Source: Nageia nagi
Taxonomy: Eukaryota; Pinophyta
NCBI GenBank assembly: GCA_050084985.1
Contig: JBITNC010000001.1
Location: 78,988,001-79,052,000, forward strand
Length of the DNA stretch: 64,000 bases
Direction: 5' to 3'
The translations under genes and the position numbers were made by a program. The notes beneath the pieces are model-generated. The model ran no database searches. It was not told the DNA's origin and worked only from the letters and a program-made list of their open reading frames with translations. This document shows, in pieces, positions 13,036-25,066 of the stretch; the stretch's first letter is position 1, and each line of letters opens with the position of its first letter.

Positions 13036-13128
13036 TTTAAATCCATTCATATTTATTAGTTCATTGTAAGACTTTTATTCTTTTTTATCTAAATATTTAC
13101 AATAAATACATAAATAACAAAAGTAATT

Positions 13129-16087
13129 CTAATTATAAAAGGGATGAAGATGTGTGATATTTATTGGTTCACACTCTTCATTACCTTCTAAATCAGCTAA
13201 GTGATATGCTTCTAGTCCAAAATTTCCCTTAACCATGTAAGGTCCTAACCAGTTAGGAGCAAATATGTCTTGAATTTGCCTCTCCATTTGTGAGGTTTGT
13301 TGGTTTTCCTTTAATATTAGGTATCCTATATTAAATTCATGAATTTTAACTTTTTTATCAAAGGCTCATTTAATGTGACTTTAGGTATATGTGTGTTCTA
13401 ATGCATTAACTCTTCTCTAATCTAGAAGCAACAATTTATCTAATCTCATTTGATGAGCTACTTCATCTATGATATAATCTTGTAGAGCAATTCATAGAGA
13501 TGGGATTTCTATTTCTAGATGTAAAACTACATCTACCCCATAATAAAATAAAATAGGGTTTCTCTAGTATGATTTCGAATGTTAGTGCAATAAGCCCATA
13601 AAGCATGTGGAATTCTTGCATCCCAATCTCTATGAGAATTATCAACTATTTTAAGTAAAATATTACAAATGCTTTTATTTGTAGCCTTAGCTTTTCTATT
13701 CCCTTGAAGGTAATATGGCATTGAAAAACTAATTTGAATATGATATTCTTTGCATAAAGCTACTATTTCTTTATTTTTGAAATTCTTTCTATTATCGATA
13801 ATAATTTGCATATGAATCTCAAAATGATAAATGATATGATGTTCTATTAATTTTGCTATTTTGGTCCTTTCATTGAGATCATAGGAATAGCTTCAACCCA
13901 TTTCATAAAGTATTTTGTGGCTATAATTAAAAATTTGTGCCTCTTATATCTAATGGCCATAATGATTGCATGGGTTGTAATGCTTGTAATAATTGATTAA
14001 ACAAATTAGAATCTTATTGGTATTTAACATATTTTTAAACATATTCCATGCAATCAAGGTCCATGGTGGGCCAATAATATCCCATACACATTACTCATTT
14101 TATTATTGCAAGATCGCTAAAATGTCCTTTGCATATTCCATTGTATGCACATGAGATTGCAATTTGCAAATCCACCCATTCTAAGCATCTAAGCAATATC
14201 CCATCAAAAACTCTACAATACAAGACATTCCTTAGCATACAAAAATGAGAATCTTTTAATTTAAATGTTTTTCTATATGAATTTGTTAGATTAATAGGTA
14301 GCTTTCCATCTCTTAGAAATTTCATTAATTTGATATGCCATAAATTCTTATCTTCCATTGTAATATCAAGAATTGTATGCCCTACTCCATTTGTTTCTAA
14401 TGAAGATTGGGTAATTTGGAAAATTTTGATGAGAATGGTTTATTTATGGGGGTTTTTAGGTATCAAATATTCAATTGAATTCATAGTATTAATGAATCTA
14501 TTGGTCAACCTTGATGCTGATTCTAAATCATATTTTTCAAATGTTAATAGTAGATTATCTACCATTTTTTTTCACTTTTGTAGCAAGGGTTCTTTACATT
14601 GAACTATTTGTGCATGGAAAATTAAGTTTGAAGGAATAAGGTAGAGGAACTCCTTGAGGTGTGAAAAAAACAACACCAACACCTCCACTTTTGTCACATC
14701 TCAATCCATCAAAATATATCACCATATCCCAATCTTCTTTAGGATCAATAGGGAATTCCATCTCATCTAATTGAAAAACATTTTCATCTAGTTGTTCAAT
14801 AATGAGTAGTTTATCATCACATAATGGTGCTTCCATGAGATAATCAGCTATGAATTGACCTTTAATTGAATTTTGACTTATGAATTGTAGGTCAAATTCG
14901 GTTAGATGCATGATCCATTCGGATGTTCTCTTATTTTGGTATGTTTTGTTTATCATGTATTTCAAAGGATCTACTTTAACAATTACATATGTGGTATAAT
15001 TTAACATATAATGTCTTAATTTCTTAGTTATGACAACCATGGCTACACATAATTTTTCCAAGTATATGTATTTGATTTTATACCCAATTAGGGTCCAACT
15101 AAGGTAATATATAGCTTTCTCCTTATTGTTTTCATTCGTTTGAGCAAGCATAGCTCCCAATGTCATTTTTGTAGCATATCTATATAACAAGAATGGTTCC
15201 CCTTCTTTTGGTGGCACTAAAATTGGAGGTGATAAAATATAGCATTTATTTCATCAAATGCTTCTTATTATTCATTTATTGAGTGGAATGTAATCCCCTT
15301 TTTTAATAATATATTAAATGGTTTACACTTATCTGATAGTTGGGAAATTAAACATCTTATAGCTTGCAACTTACCTTGTAAACTTTGTAATTGTTATATA
15401 TTTGAAGGGGAGGCATATTCACTATTACTTTTATTTTATTAGGATCTACTTCAATTCCTATCCTAGAAATAATAAAACCTAATAATTTTCCTAAAGTTAC
15501 TCCAAAAACATATTTCTTAGGGTTTAATTGAATATTATGCTCTAGTAATCTATTAAATATTTTGATGAGTACATTTGGATGATCTTAAGTTTTATATTAA
15601 GCTAATACATCATCTACATAATCTTCCACAATATCATGCATGTAATCATGGAAAATGTACATCATTTCCCTTTAATAAGTGGCTCCTACATTTTTTAGAC
15701 CAAAGGGCACTACCTTATAACAAAATGATCACCAAGGCATTGTAAATATTGTCTTATGTTGATCTTTCAATGCTACTTTTATCTAGTTATACCATAAAAA
15801 TCCATCTATAAGAGATAGCATTACATGTCTAGCAATAGAATCAACCAAACTATCTATGTTTGGTAGTGGAAATTTATACTTAGGGAAAACTTTATTTAAG
15901 TCTCTAAATTTTGTGCATATGTGAATCTTTCCATTGGATTTTTTGACTGGTACCATGTTAGAAATCTAGTCAAAATAATCAATGGGATGGATAAACTTGG
16001 ATTCTAAAAGTTTCTATAACTCTTCTTTCACCATCAATGCTATCATTGGACACATTTTTCATAATTTCTTTTTAACGAGCTTAGCAT
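13129..16087 (-). pseudogene. Element D pol, RT-RNH-aRNH-INT, broken
   Basis: Read right to left: an RT beginning with the IALMVKEEL and IHPIDYFD blocks (around 16,000), the catalytic motif YVDD near 15,615, gypsy RNase H and connection (14,850-15,217, FLLYRYATKMTLGAML), second RNase H (aRNH) start VIYFDG near 14,715, integrase zinc region (14,095-14,358, ILLRCLEW), integrase core (about 13,533-13,950) and C-terminal GPY segment (around 13,250). The integrase stop is at 13,129-13,131. RT is intact at its active site, but the aRNH has lost its centre by deletion and the integrase glutamate is replaced by lysine (KAKATNK where element C has QAEATNK). Many TAG stops stand where C has Gln or Trp. 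Upstream, the pol continues at 26,941 beyond the inserted element A. Confidence 0.9.
16083..16087. repeat. Target-site duplication of element A, left copy
   Basis: AGCAT here pairs with AGTAT at 26,941-26,945, one C/T difference. On the minus strand both fall exactly on the same codon of the pol of element D (aligned to AATGCT in element C), which independently fixes the insertion point. Confidence 0.6.
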
Positions 16088-17960
16088 TATTATTCTTTTA
16101 GAATTACACTCTATAAGGAGGATAATATTATGTTATTCCTTTATTCTTTCATTCATTTATTCTTTCTCAATAAGATCCATGCTTTTAATCCCTATTTTTT
16201 GCTCCCCTTTCATTCTTTTGTAAGTACTACAATGAGTGTATAGTCTTTATTCCATGTTATCCTTTATTTTAAGTCTAGGAAAGTTTGGGTCATGTTTACA
16301 TTATCGAGTCTTAATATTATAAATGTTAGTTAAAATTGCCATCTTTTTCAAGGTGAACATTATTTATCTAGTCATTTGGATCAGATCTAGGTCTTATTAT
16401 TAGGTGTTGTTATGTAAGTAATTCTTGTATGTTAGTTGCAACACAATTGGGTCTTCATGAATAATTATATATAGGTCTGAAGCCAAAAGGTAATTTTATT
16501 TTGTCTAAGTTTTTTCCAGGAGGTAATGTAACATCTAAGGGAAGTAAATGTCTATGTCCAATTCTAGGTATTATAGGAGTTCAAATCTATAAGATTCAAG
16601 TTCTATAGACCCAAGTACTCTTTCTAGACTATATTGTAAATATGAGTCATTATCAAATTGAATAAGTCAATGAGTAATATTCTAAAGCCCATGAATTTCC
16701 AAATAAAAAGTTGTACTATACACCAAAAATTAGCAAACACTTACTTAGTCCATCAGTAGGTGTTATCAAGGGAAAAAATAGTGAGAGATATTTTAGTAGG
16801 TCTATTTTGCAAACCATACCAATTTTGAGTGATGACATTAGACCTTTTATTGAAAATTGATGGGTGATAAGGTAACTCCCAATCAATCAATAGGCCCCAC
16901 CAGAGAAATTAAGACCCACTAAGTTGAAAAGAGAAATATAAGATAAGGGGAACACTTGGATCCACTTAATCAAGAGTGTTTGGTCCCTAGGGCTCTATCA
17001 ATGTGTTAACTTTAACTCATTTCCACATGGTAGTAGCAATTATTCCTTAGGTTTTAAGGTTATATATTTCATTTCCCTCATAGTTCTTGTAACCTAAAGC
17101 TATAGTGATCTTTATATATTATTGCAGAGAGTTAAATGGCTATTGATAGAGCACAAACACAAATCATACTAATCAATTAGGATGACCATAGCTCAATAAT
17201 TGGCTTCATTTACAATAGGATAAAGTTAAAGATAAATCTAAGGGATTACGATTGAGAATGTATAAAGATTCATAGTTTGTAGATTCTAATACATTGGCAC
17301 TGATTATACTAATTCACTATGCAATCTAACATAATTATAGATTGAATTTGTACATTTGTAAATAATTTTTTGATCTTGTTCCTAGTAAATAGAGTGGTTA
17401 GAGGTAGTAATGGTGGTCAACCACCCATTTGTAAATAGAATAGTATAAATAGTGGACTATTAGAGGTCCATGAGATTGAACATTTTAGCAAGGTTGCCCA
17501 GTGTATGAAATGCTTTTGTATATGATAATTAATACAATGATACTTTTTCTTCTATGATTCATGGCTATTTATTATGTTTTATGAACATTATGTATGAAAT
17601 ATTATCTTAAGTTGTGGCTATGTATTATGACTACGAGACCCCAAGAGTAAGATATTTTACTATTCCTAATCTTGGCTATGGATTACTTCCTATGTGATAA
17701 TGTCTAAGCTAATTATTTTCAATTTTCTTTCTGTAGTTCATTTTTCTATCTCTTTCTTATGACTCTTGTCTTTTTATCTCTTTCCAATTATTTTTTACCT
17801 TTTCCATAGATACAAATCGACCTATAACTTGGAGATTGAATAGAAAACCCCCATGAGTGCATTTTTCCATTACCTTCTCCTCTTTAAATAACCCTACTAT
17901 TATAGGCAATGGAGAACATGACCAAACCAAACCCTTGAGTTTACATTATACTGATCAATA
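16088..17960 (+). repeat. 5' LTR of element A
   Basis: It matches 25,067-26,940 throughout: the shared phrases ATTACACTCTATAAGGAGGA, CTCAATAAGATCCATGCTTT and CAACCACCCATTTGTAAATA occur at equal spacing. The start TATTATTC (TCTTATTC in the 3' copy) probably derives from TG, which element B keeps as TGTATTCC. The exact end is uncertain by about 10 bp. Confidence 0.85.
17409..17451 (+). promoter_or_regulatory. U3 palindrome and TATA box, LTR of element A
   Basis: A perfect inverted repeat GGTGGT-CA-ACCACC (17,412-17,425) lies about 20 bp upstream of TATAAATA (17,444-17,451). The 3' LTR repeats both (TATAAATA 26,428-26,435). The LTR of element B has a different palindrome, ATGGT/ACCAT, at the same place (around 28,632-28,648), with TATAAATA at 28,667-28,674. 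This is the likely core promoter; the palindrome is a candidate binding site. Confidence 0.55.
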
Positions 17961-18252
17961 GTAGACTAGTTCATTTTTGGCATGCTTGGTGGGATGCAAA
18001 CAAAAATTCATATTTTATGGGCATGATTAGGCTAGATAGCTATGTATGGTAAGCTATCACCTTGTGCTTTTAAATATTATAAGGTTTATTTAATTTTATT
18101 TATGACTCTAGTATCAAATCCAATCAATTTTTTGAACCCTAACACCTCTAAAATGTAAATTTACTAGTAGTATTAGAAATTCTTTAAGACAACTTAGATT
18201 TCAAGAGCTATCAGTTCCTCAAAAGAGGACTAGGTGAACAATTTTCTATACC
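17961..18252 (+). other. Element A leader with primer-binding-like site
   Basis: TGGCATGCTTGGTGGGAT at 17,978-17,995 begins with TGG as primer-binding sites do, and element B has TGGCATGCCTAATGGGAC at the same offset (29,201-29,218). It lies about 17 bp inside the LTR end, further than usual. I could not assign the tRNA. The remainder is leader without coding signs. Confidence 0.45.
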
Positions 18253-19870
18253 TTGTCTCCTAAAATTCCTTTAAGATATATCCCATTAATATTGTTATTT
18301 GAATCTATCCAACAAAATCCTTCACCTCATACAAGTTGTCCACATATGGCTCAACCTACCCCTATAGATTTTTCTACATGGAATAATAGTAATCTCTTAG
18401 TAGTTCTTGCTAATTATTTAGCTATTTTCCAAGAAATATGTAAAGTTTTACCTAAATATGATGGGTTATGAAAAATTCCTTATGAACATTATCAATATCT
18501 ATCTTTACTGGCTCTTAGCATTAATATCAATTATGAAACTATTATGATGAGATTATTGTCACATTATTTTGAAGAAAAGTTATTGAATGGTTCAAAACTC
18601 TCACCTTTCAATCCATTAATACATGGGGAGAGTTATGTCAAGCTCTTATCAAGCTCTTTATTTAAGATGGTGATGATAGCACATTTTTGAGCCTCATAGC
18701 ATGTATCAAAAGACATCCTCATGACTCTATAGATGATTTTAATTTAAGATTTGAGAAAAATTGGAAGTCCATTCCAACAAGTATTAGGAAAATAAATGCT
18801 TAAGCCTTGGTATATTATAGGAAATAATTTCTCCTAGAACTTAATGTATTGATTTTTATGTCAAGTGACACTTTCCCAAATATTTATCAAATAGCTAAAA
18901 TTGCTAAGCATACCTTGATATATTTTGATAAGATACAACCTAGATCCATTATACCCTTATTTTTTAATCTACCTCCAAAATAGGCTCCATTACAAATTCT
19001 TCATCCTGGAGTATTATCCTTACCATCTCCTCCTCCTAAATTTACCACTCATAACCAAGTACCAGCACTACCAACTCTTGCATCTATAAGTACAAATATT
19101 GGTTCTAATTCACAAGAGGAAGATAGGATAAGGTAGATGGAGATAACTATTAGGAACTTGAAAAATAAGCTCACTTTGTAAGAAATTTAGAATCAAGGAT
19201 TTAATTACAAGAGATATGATAATTAGTATCAACCAAGATTTTACCCAAAAATAATCATTCAAAACAACCACCTGCTTGTAAAGCTCTAAAAAATTCACTA
19301 ATGGTTAGTTTTGCAAAGTGATGCTTTGGGTATTACAAAATGGTGTTCTCCTTGTTCAACTCCATATTTTTTAGACTCCTATGTAGTGTATCAACATAAA
19401 CATTTTTGCTTACATTCTAATCAAATAGTATAAACTACAACAAATCCTACTATAGACCTTACCATGGTTAATTTTTGGCTTTCTAGCTATGCTAGAGAAT
19501 AATCCAATTATGTTCAAACTAGAGCTTCCACCTCAGCAACCCCTTAATAAGCCCAAGTAATTTATAAAAATAAATAACCCATTCCAACTCAACATAATCC
19601 AAAAATAGCTAAGGCTCTTATTCTTCAACCATAATATCAAGAAAATTAACTTCTTAGTCATCTGGGTCAAGTTTCTCAAGATCCAGGTAATGTTGCTTCT
19701 TCAGCGAGAAATCTTGCTACCACCAGAAATGAAGTCCTAGAAAAAGAGAGGCCTCCTCCATTGAGATATACTTTCATTATTGAATATCATAAGGATAAAC
19801 CCACTCAATAATTCAAATCACACCAGCCCATTAAAATAAGTTCACCACTTGCATCCCATATAATATTATG
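18253..19870 (+). pseudogene. Element A gag
   Basis: A retrotransposon gag domain can be read in pieces: VLPKYDGL near 18,460, then EWFKTLTFQSINTWGELCQALIKLF and FLSLIACIKRHPHDSIDDF (about 18,580-18,760). Element B has the same blocks at 29,650-29,990 (EWFKTF, SWEELC, FLNLIACIKVHPYESINDF). A Pro/Ser-rich linker follows. A Cys-containing segment (WCSPCSTPYFLDS near 19,350) sits where a zinc knuckle is expected but does not fit CCHC. There are many stops and shifts. The product would be the capsid-like structural protein. Confidence 0.75.
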
Positions 19871-19942
19871 GAAGAATTAAAGAAAACACCTTATAGAATG
19901 ATAATGTTTGATGCATTGATGATTACAAGTTAGATTAACCTC

Positions 19943-20575
19943 TTGCAAGAATATTTTAAGCTTAAAAATAATAAAAAGAGGGTAAATGAGGGTGATACAA
20001 TGTTTGTAATTTTAGATGATATCCCTCTAATTCCTATAGGCATAAGAAGACCTCCACCTTTCAATTTATCTCTTATATTAGAAGGTTGGGTAGTTAATAA
20101 TTGTATGATTGATATTGGAGCTACCATTACCATTATTCCTAAAGTTTTTAGAAACAAAATGAAATTGTATATTACTCGATGCATATACAAATTCATACAA
20201 CTAGATTCTTCCCTACTAGATGTAGTTGGTAATGTAAAAGGAGTTTCCATAACCCTAAATGCATTCCCTAATATCTATGTCATTTAATACATTATTATCA
20301 TTGATATTCCACCCCTATTTGGGATATTCTTATCTAGAGAATTCACTATGAATTTGGGAGAATACTTAGCCTTAGATTATACACATCTCCTACTCCCTTT
20401 CAAAAATAAGCAAGTTAAAATCCCAAATGAGGGAACTAAAAGTGTTCATATTAAGAAGATCATGGAACAAAATTATTTGAATGGCCTTGGACTAGTAGAA
20501 GTATCTAAGAGGGATACACTTAAAGAGACACTACTGACCATAGAAATCCTTTTAGTTAATGATCTCAATTACTAG
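19943..20575 (+). pseudogene. Element A aspartic protease region
   Basis: An open frame (19,943-20,287) contains GWVVNNCMIDIGATITIIP, the retroviral-type protease core. The catalytic triplet is D-I-G where D-S/T-G is expected. A second open piece (20,348-20,575) carries the downstream LGEYLALDYTHLLLPF block. Element B has the same arrangement at 31,159-31,790. In an active element this protease would cut the Gag-Pol polyprotein inside the particle. Confidence 0.75.
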
Positions 20576-20639
20576 GTCACTGATATTGGCATAGGTAACT
20601 ATTGCAAATATGAGAATAAGCAGCCAATTTTAATCACAA

Positions 20640-21030
20640 TTGAAAGAGAGCATAAGATATGGATAATGTACTTTGATAGGGCTAGATGCAAACATGGATA
20701 TGGTATGGGTGTTGTTTTCAAATCACCATAACTACATATGAGATGGTTCTCATTCAAATTTACATAGATTTGCACAAATAATGTTGTTGAATATGAAGTC
20801 CTCTATTTATGGTTATCCAAAGCAATCAGCATGAGCATCAGATGCCTAGTGGTAATTGGTGATTCTAAACTAATAATAAAGAAAATAAAATACCATATTA
20901 GTGCAATTTATCACTATTTTAAGACTTACAAAAATAGGGTATGGGAATTATTAGTCATTCCTAGCAATCAATATCATCTCTATTCCTAGAAGGTATAATC
21001 AAGTTGTTGATCCACTTGGTGCACATTAAA
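20640..21030 (+). pseudogene. Element A RNase H (aRNH-type) located before the RT position
   Basis: MYFDRARCKHGYGMGVVF, ICTNNVVEYEVLYL, VVIGDSKLIIK and a final RVWELL / NQVVDPLGA segment give the RNase H order D...E...D. The domain sits directly after protease. In tobacco- and pea-type Tat elements, and in element C here, the second RNase H lies after RT-RNH. The catalytic D, E and D are all still readable in A, but stops break the frame (for example at 20,730). Confidence 0.75.
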
Positions 21031-21059
21031 ATCTTACTTATTATAAAAGAATATTTAGA

Positions 21060-21350
21060 GTTAAAGTCCTATGTAGGCTATTTATGCCTAATACTACAAA
21101 TTTTTGATAGGTATTTGAATTTGATGAGCATATTATGAATTTCCTTATAGATGTAGTAGCTCACACCTTTGTTGTTAAAGAACTACCTAACTACCTTCAA
21201 GAGTTAGATGTTATACAACTAAAAAATAATAGCATACAAAAGATTTGCTTTCTTTTGAATGGTTATTTGATTATAAAGATATTCAAAAAGTCAAAAGCTT
21301 GGCTATTTAAAAGGAAAATAGCATTAAGCTAGAAGTTAAACCCAAAATAG
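21060..21350 (+). pseudogene. Element A linker before the missing RT
   Basis: FDEHIMNFLIDVVAHTFVVKELPNYLQELDVIQLKNN (first part 21,121-21,240) matches FDEHIMNFLLNEVVAYTF in element B (32,357-32,441). After about 21,350 the similarity to B stops and resumes in the post-integrase ORF of B, marking the deletion junction. Confidence 0.7.
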
Positions 21351-21369
21351 CATTTCTCCACTTTTTTTC

Positions 21370-24300
21370 TTACTAGGACTAAATAGCATTATCAATCATT
21401 TGGATACCTAGCAAGTAGACCTTGAAAGAATCCTATTAAAGCACCAGATACTAGAATTCATAGGTAAAGGTAATTAATTAGTAGAAATAAGATGAAATTT
21501 TTTGTTAGACCAAGGCTTGGCATATTATGTTCCCTATGACTCTTTCACCTATCCATAACTCCTTTATTCAATAGCACTTAGGCATAACCTATAGGGCTAT
21601 GAGGTTAAAGATTATGAGTAGAAGAAGGGAGAAGTTGAGTCTAGGTATTAGCCTAATATCTTTTTGGACTACTTCCCAAAAGAAATTGTACACATATTTG
21701 TAGTCTCAACTGATTATAGCTTCCATGTCAAGAAGCAAATTGATCTCAAGAGAGAAAAGGCTAATTTTTATCAAAATGAGAGTGAGATGTTGGATTGGAT
21801 TAACAAAAGATATGAAGGTAGATGCACTAAGCTCCTTCAAATATATGACATTACCTCCTTTTAGAAATCATAGGATAGATAGGTCCTATAGGATTTGGCT
21901 ATTATCCTTAGGAAGAAGACCCAGATCAAGGCAGATGAAGCCATGATGAGAATGGCATATAATATTATTAAGGCACATATCTACTATGATTTTCCTACCT
22001 TCATCTCAAATGAGCTTAGAAAAAATCTATTCAATATTGAAAAATCTAATTTTTGACACTCATCATACTTATGGTGGATCATAGTCCACCAAAATTTGGA
22101 AGCTTTGATAGAAGGAGGGCTTCAAATTGAACTGATAACTCTTTCCATGATACCCACACCAATTGATTTGATAGTGTTGATGCTTACTAAAGTTAATGGC
22201 TCATATTATGATTTTATAAAGAAATTCTATGCCCTAATGATGCAGATTCTCATGGGAAGGGTTACTCATAGACTACACTGATCAACCATGGAGGAGTTGT
22301 AAGGAGGCAACAACATTGGAGATTGGTATTTTTTGATGAGCTATACAATTATAATAAGGTATAAGTATTTTGAAAATCCATTTTTGTTACCAAAATTTGT
22401 TACCCCCAATTGTATTCTTTATAAATAGGTAGGAAAATATTTGCAATAGAAACTAAGTATGGGTTTAAGGGTAATTTTAAACCCATTATCAAAATGACTA
22501 CCATTGCTACAAATTTTACTTTGATAGAAATAGGTTGTAAAGATGAGTTAGTGACCTTTATTGTATAGAATTTTAAATTGGATAGTGTAGATGCCCCTTG
22601 GATGTATGACCCAATGGGTGATATAACAAAAATAATTAAATCAAATAAAAAGTGCCTAGCATTTACCCATGAAGCTCGATCACAAGTAGAATATTTTTCA
22701 AATCAAATATAACAAGAGGCTAAGGCATCCCTAGAGTGGGAATTTGGGATTCTTTACAAGGCATGGATGACCCTTGAAGGCATGAAAAAGTATAGAATTT
22801 GGAAGGTTAAATGTTAATATTTTTTCTTAAACCTAAAGGTTGTCACCCAATTACAAGATGAGTTGGGTTGGGACCCCAATAAAGTAGAGTATTTCACCAA
22901 ATTTAGATTTGAATATACTACCAAAGAAAAGCATTTTTAAAAATAACACTTTTATGAGTTCCAATATGATCAATACTAGAATTCCCAATACATGCAAAAT
23001 CAAGGGAAAGTTGTAGAATATGATTAGATATTAGCATAGGGGTACTAAAGCTAAAAAATCCAAGGAAGAGAAGAGCAAAAGAAGATTCTAGTTCACTACA
23101 ACTTCAAAAAAAGAAAACAAAAATAACTCCTACTTCTTGGGAGTCTTCTCCTAAGAGAAGAAGAAGAATCAGAACACTATCATAAACATAAAAAGTCCAA
23201 AAAAGAAACAATCAAAAAAGAAGGCATATACCACTAAACTATCTATGGTAAAAAGCACCCAAACCCCACCTCCCTATGCAGTAAGCCAAGATCAACCTGA
23301 ACTAAGTATAGGGTAAATTGAACTAGTGGATGTTGAAGAAACTCAAAAACCCTAAAGCATTAACACCATTATTTATCAACATGCTAAAGAGGAATGGGAG
23401 ATGAAGTACAACAAGGGGAAGGAAATGTGCTAGGCATGGGTGGTACTAAAGTAGCAAGAGGTGATGTGGGTAGAGATAGAGATGATGATGATGATAAAGA
23501 TTTGAACAAAAAGAAAAAATCCATCCCAAGGGATAAGCCACCTAAAGAAAAACCTACCATAGATGAAGAAGAAGAGGATGCACATATTAGAGCCTCTATG
23601 AAGAAAGCAAATCATAAGTCTGCTTAGGATACTCTTTCATCTACCTCAGGAGAAAATGCATCTCATCATTCTTTGATTCCTTTTTCTATAGCCTTGTAAG
23701 TGGAAATAAAAATTATATTTTCTACTCAAGTAGTAGATCCCATAGATTCAAAAATGCTCATTACTAAACCCCTTATGCTCTCAAAGAAATAAGCAAGAAT
23801 TTTGAGTAAAGTAACAGAAATAGGGGATATCAAAATTGCTCAACTACCTTTCAAAGAAGGCCAACTAGACACAACCCCCATGATTGTGATAAATGTAAAT
23901 ATGCAAAGTGCTTCAACTATGTACCAGTTTAGGTTTGTAGTTAATACTTCCCTAGTAGTTAGAAAGAGTCTCCAATCTATGTAGAATAAGATAGAGAGGC
24001 TAAATAAAAAGATTGATCAATATAAGAATGATTGCTTCCATAAAGATAAAATGTTAGCTGAGTTGCAAAATCAAAATAAAGAGTTAATAGAGAAATTGAA
24101 CAAGGTGAAGTCTACACATGAGAGCCTTGAAGAGGCTAAGGCTTAGCTAGAAAACATGAAGAAATAGATTAGAGATATAAAATCTCAATCCATAGTGATT
24201 GAAAAGAAAAAGGCTCAGTAGACTGAAGAGGAGTTGAAGAAGATAGTAGTAGCAAGTAAAGTGTTAAATGATGATAAGATATACTTTAGATTATCAAAAT

Positions 24301-25060
24301 TTTAGAAAAAACCTAGTTGAGTAGATAGGAGAGAAAATACTTAGCTTCTCCTACCTACATCTTTTGAAGAATCAAATAGAACAAGCTCTCTAGCAATATT
24401 TCTCAAACTACACTTCATAAATTAGCCCTAACAATCCCCAGAATAATGATTGAAGGTATGCAAAGTTGGCTTAGGGCCTTGACCAAAAACTATTTGGCCA
24501 TAATTACTCCAAGGCCTAGAAAAACCATTATAAGAAGGACCAAGGATATCTATGATTTGCAATATTTAGTATTTTCTATAGACTTGGAGAAACATCAATT
24601 AAAGATAGAGATTAGCTTTGTAAATAGATTCTTCCTTTCTTTAGTTCAATTGAAGGCTCCTACATTATGGGAGGAACCAAATGTATAGGGTAGCACTGAT
24701 CAATGAGTGGTGAATACTAAATAATTTTTAGAATAATAATTTTTTGAGAAATAAATTTTAGACCTAAAAGTAATAAATGACTTAGCCCAAGAAGTAGTAT
24801 CAAGATTCTTGTATGCTAGAAGAATGGAGAATGTGCTGATGAGCTTCAAAGAAAATTTGGGTAAGATACAAGCATTCCCTATTTTGTAATAAGTGGAAAC
24901 ATAGGATTTAAAGGATCTTTACAAGAAGTTGCAATGTTTTCTTCCTTTAGAAGTAGTTCCACCACTAGAAGTTTTGCCAAAATATACATCTGGAAAAGTG
25001 AGTGGAAGTAGAAAATAAGGGTTCTATTCTTCAACAAGCTAAAGATCTCAAGAGCTGCTA
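21370..25060 (+). pseudogene. Element A post-integrase ORF (unrecognised, basic and coiled-coil regions)
   Basis: This is the same protein as element B 35,650-37,370: NHLDT near 21,400, LDQGLAYYVPYDSF near 21,520, TDYSFHVKKQIDLKREK (21,710-21,760), and IGDWYFL near 22,320. Beyond the part that B keeps it continues with KWEFGILYKAWMTLEGMKKY (about 22,740-22,800), a Lys-rich stretch at 23,040-23,240, a charged segment at 23,394-23,627 and a probable coiled coil at 23,980-24,320 (ERLNKKIDQYKNDCF, LAELQNQNKELIEKLNKV). The whole would be about 1,200 residues. I do not know the family. It sits where env-like or other extra ORFs occur in plant gypsy elements, but I see no signal peptide or membrane anchor. 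Confidence 0.6.
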
Positions 25061-25066
25061 GAAGAC

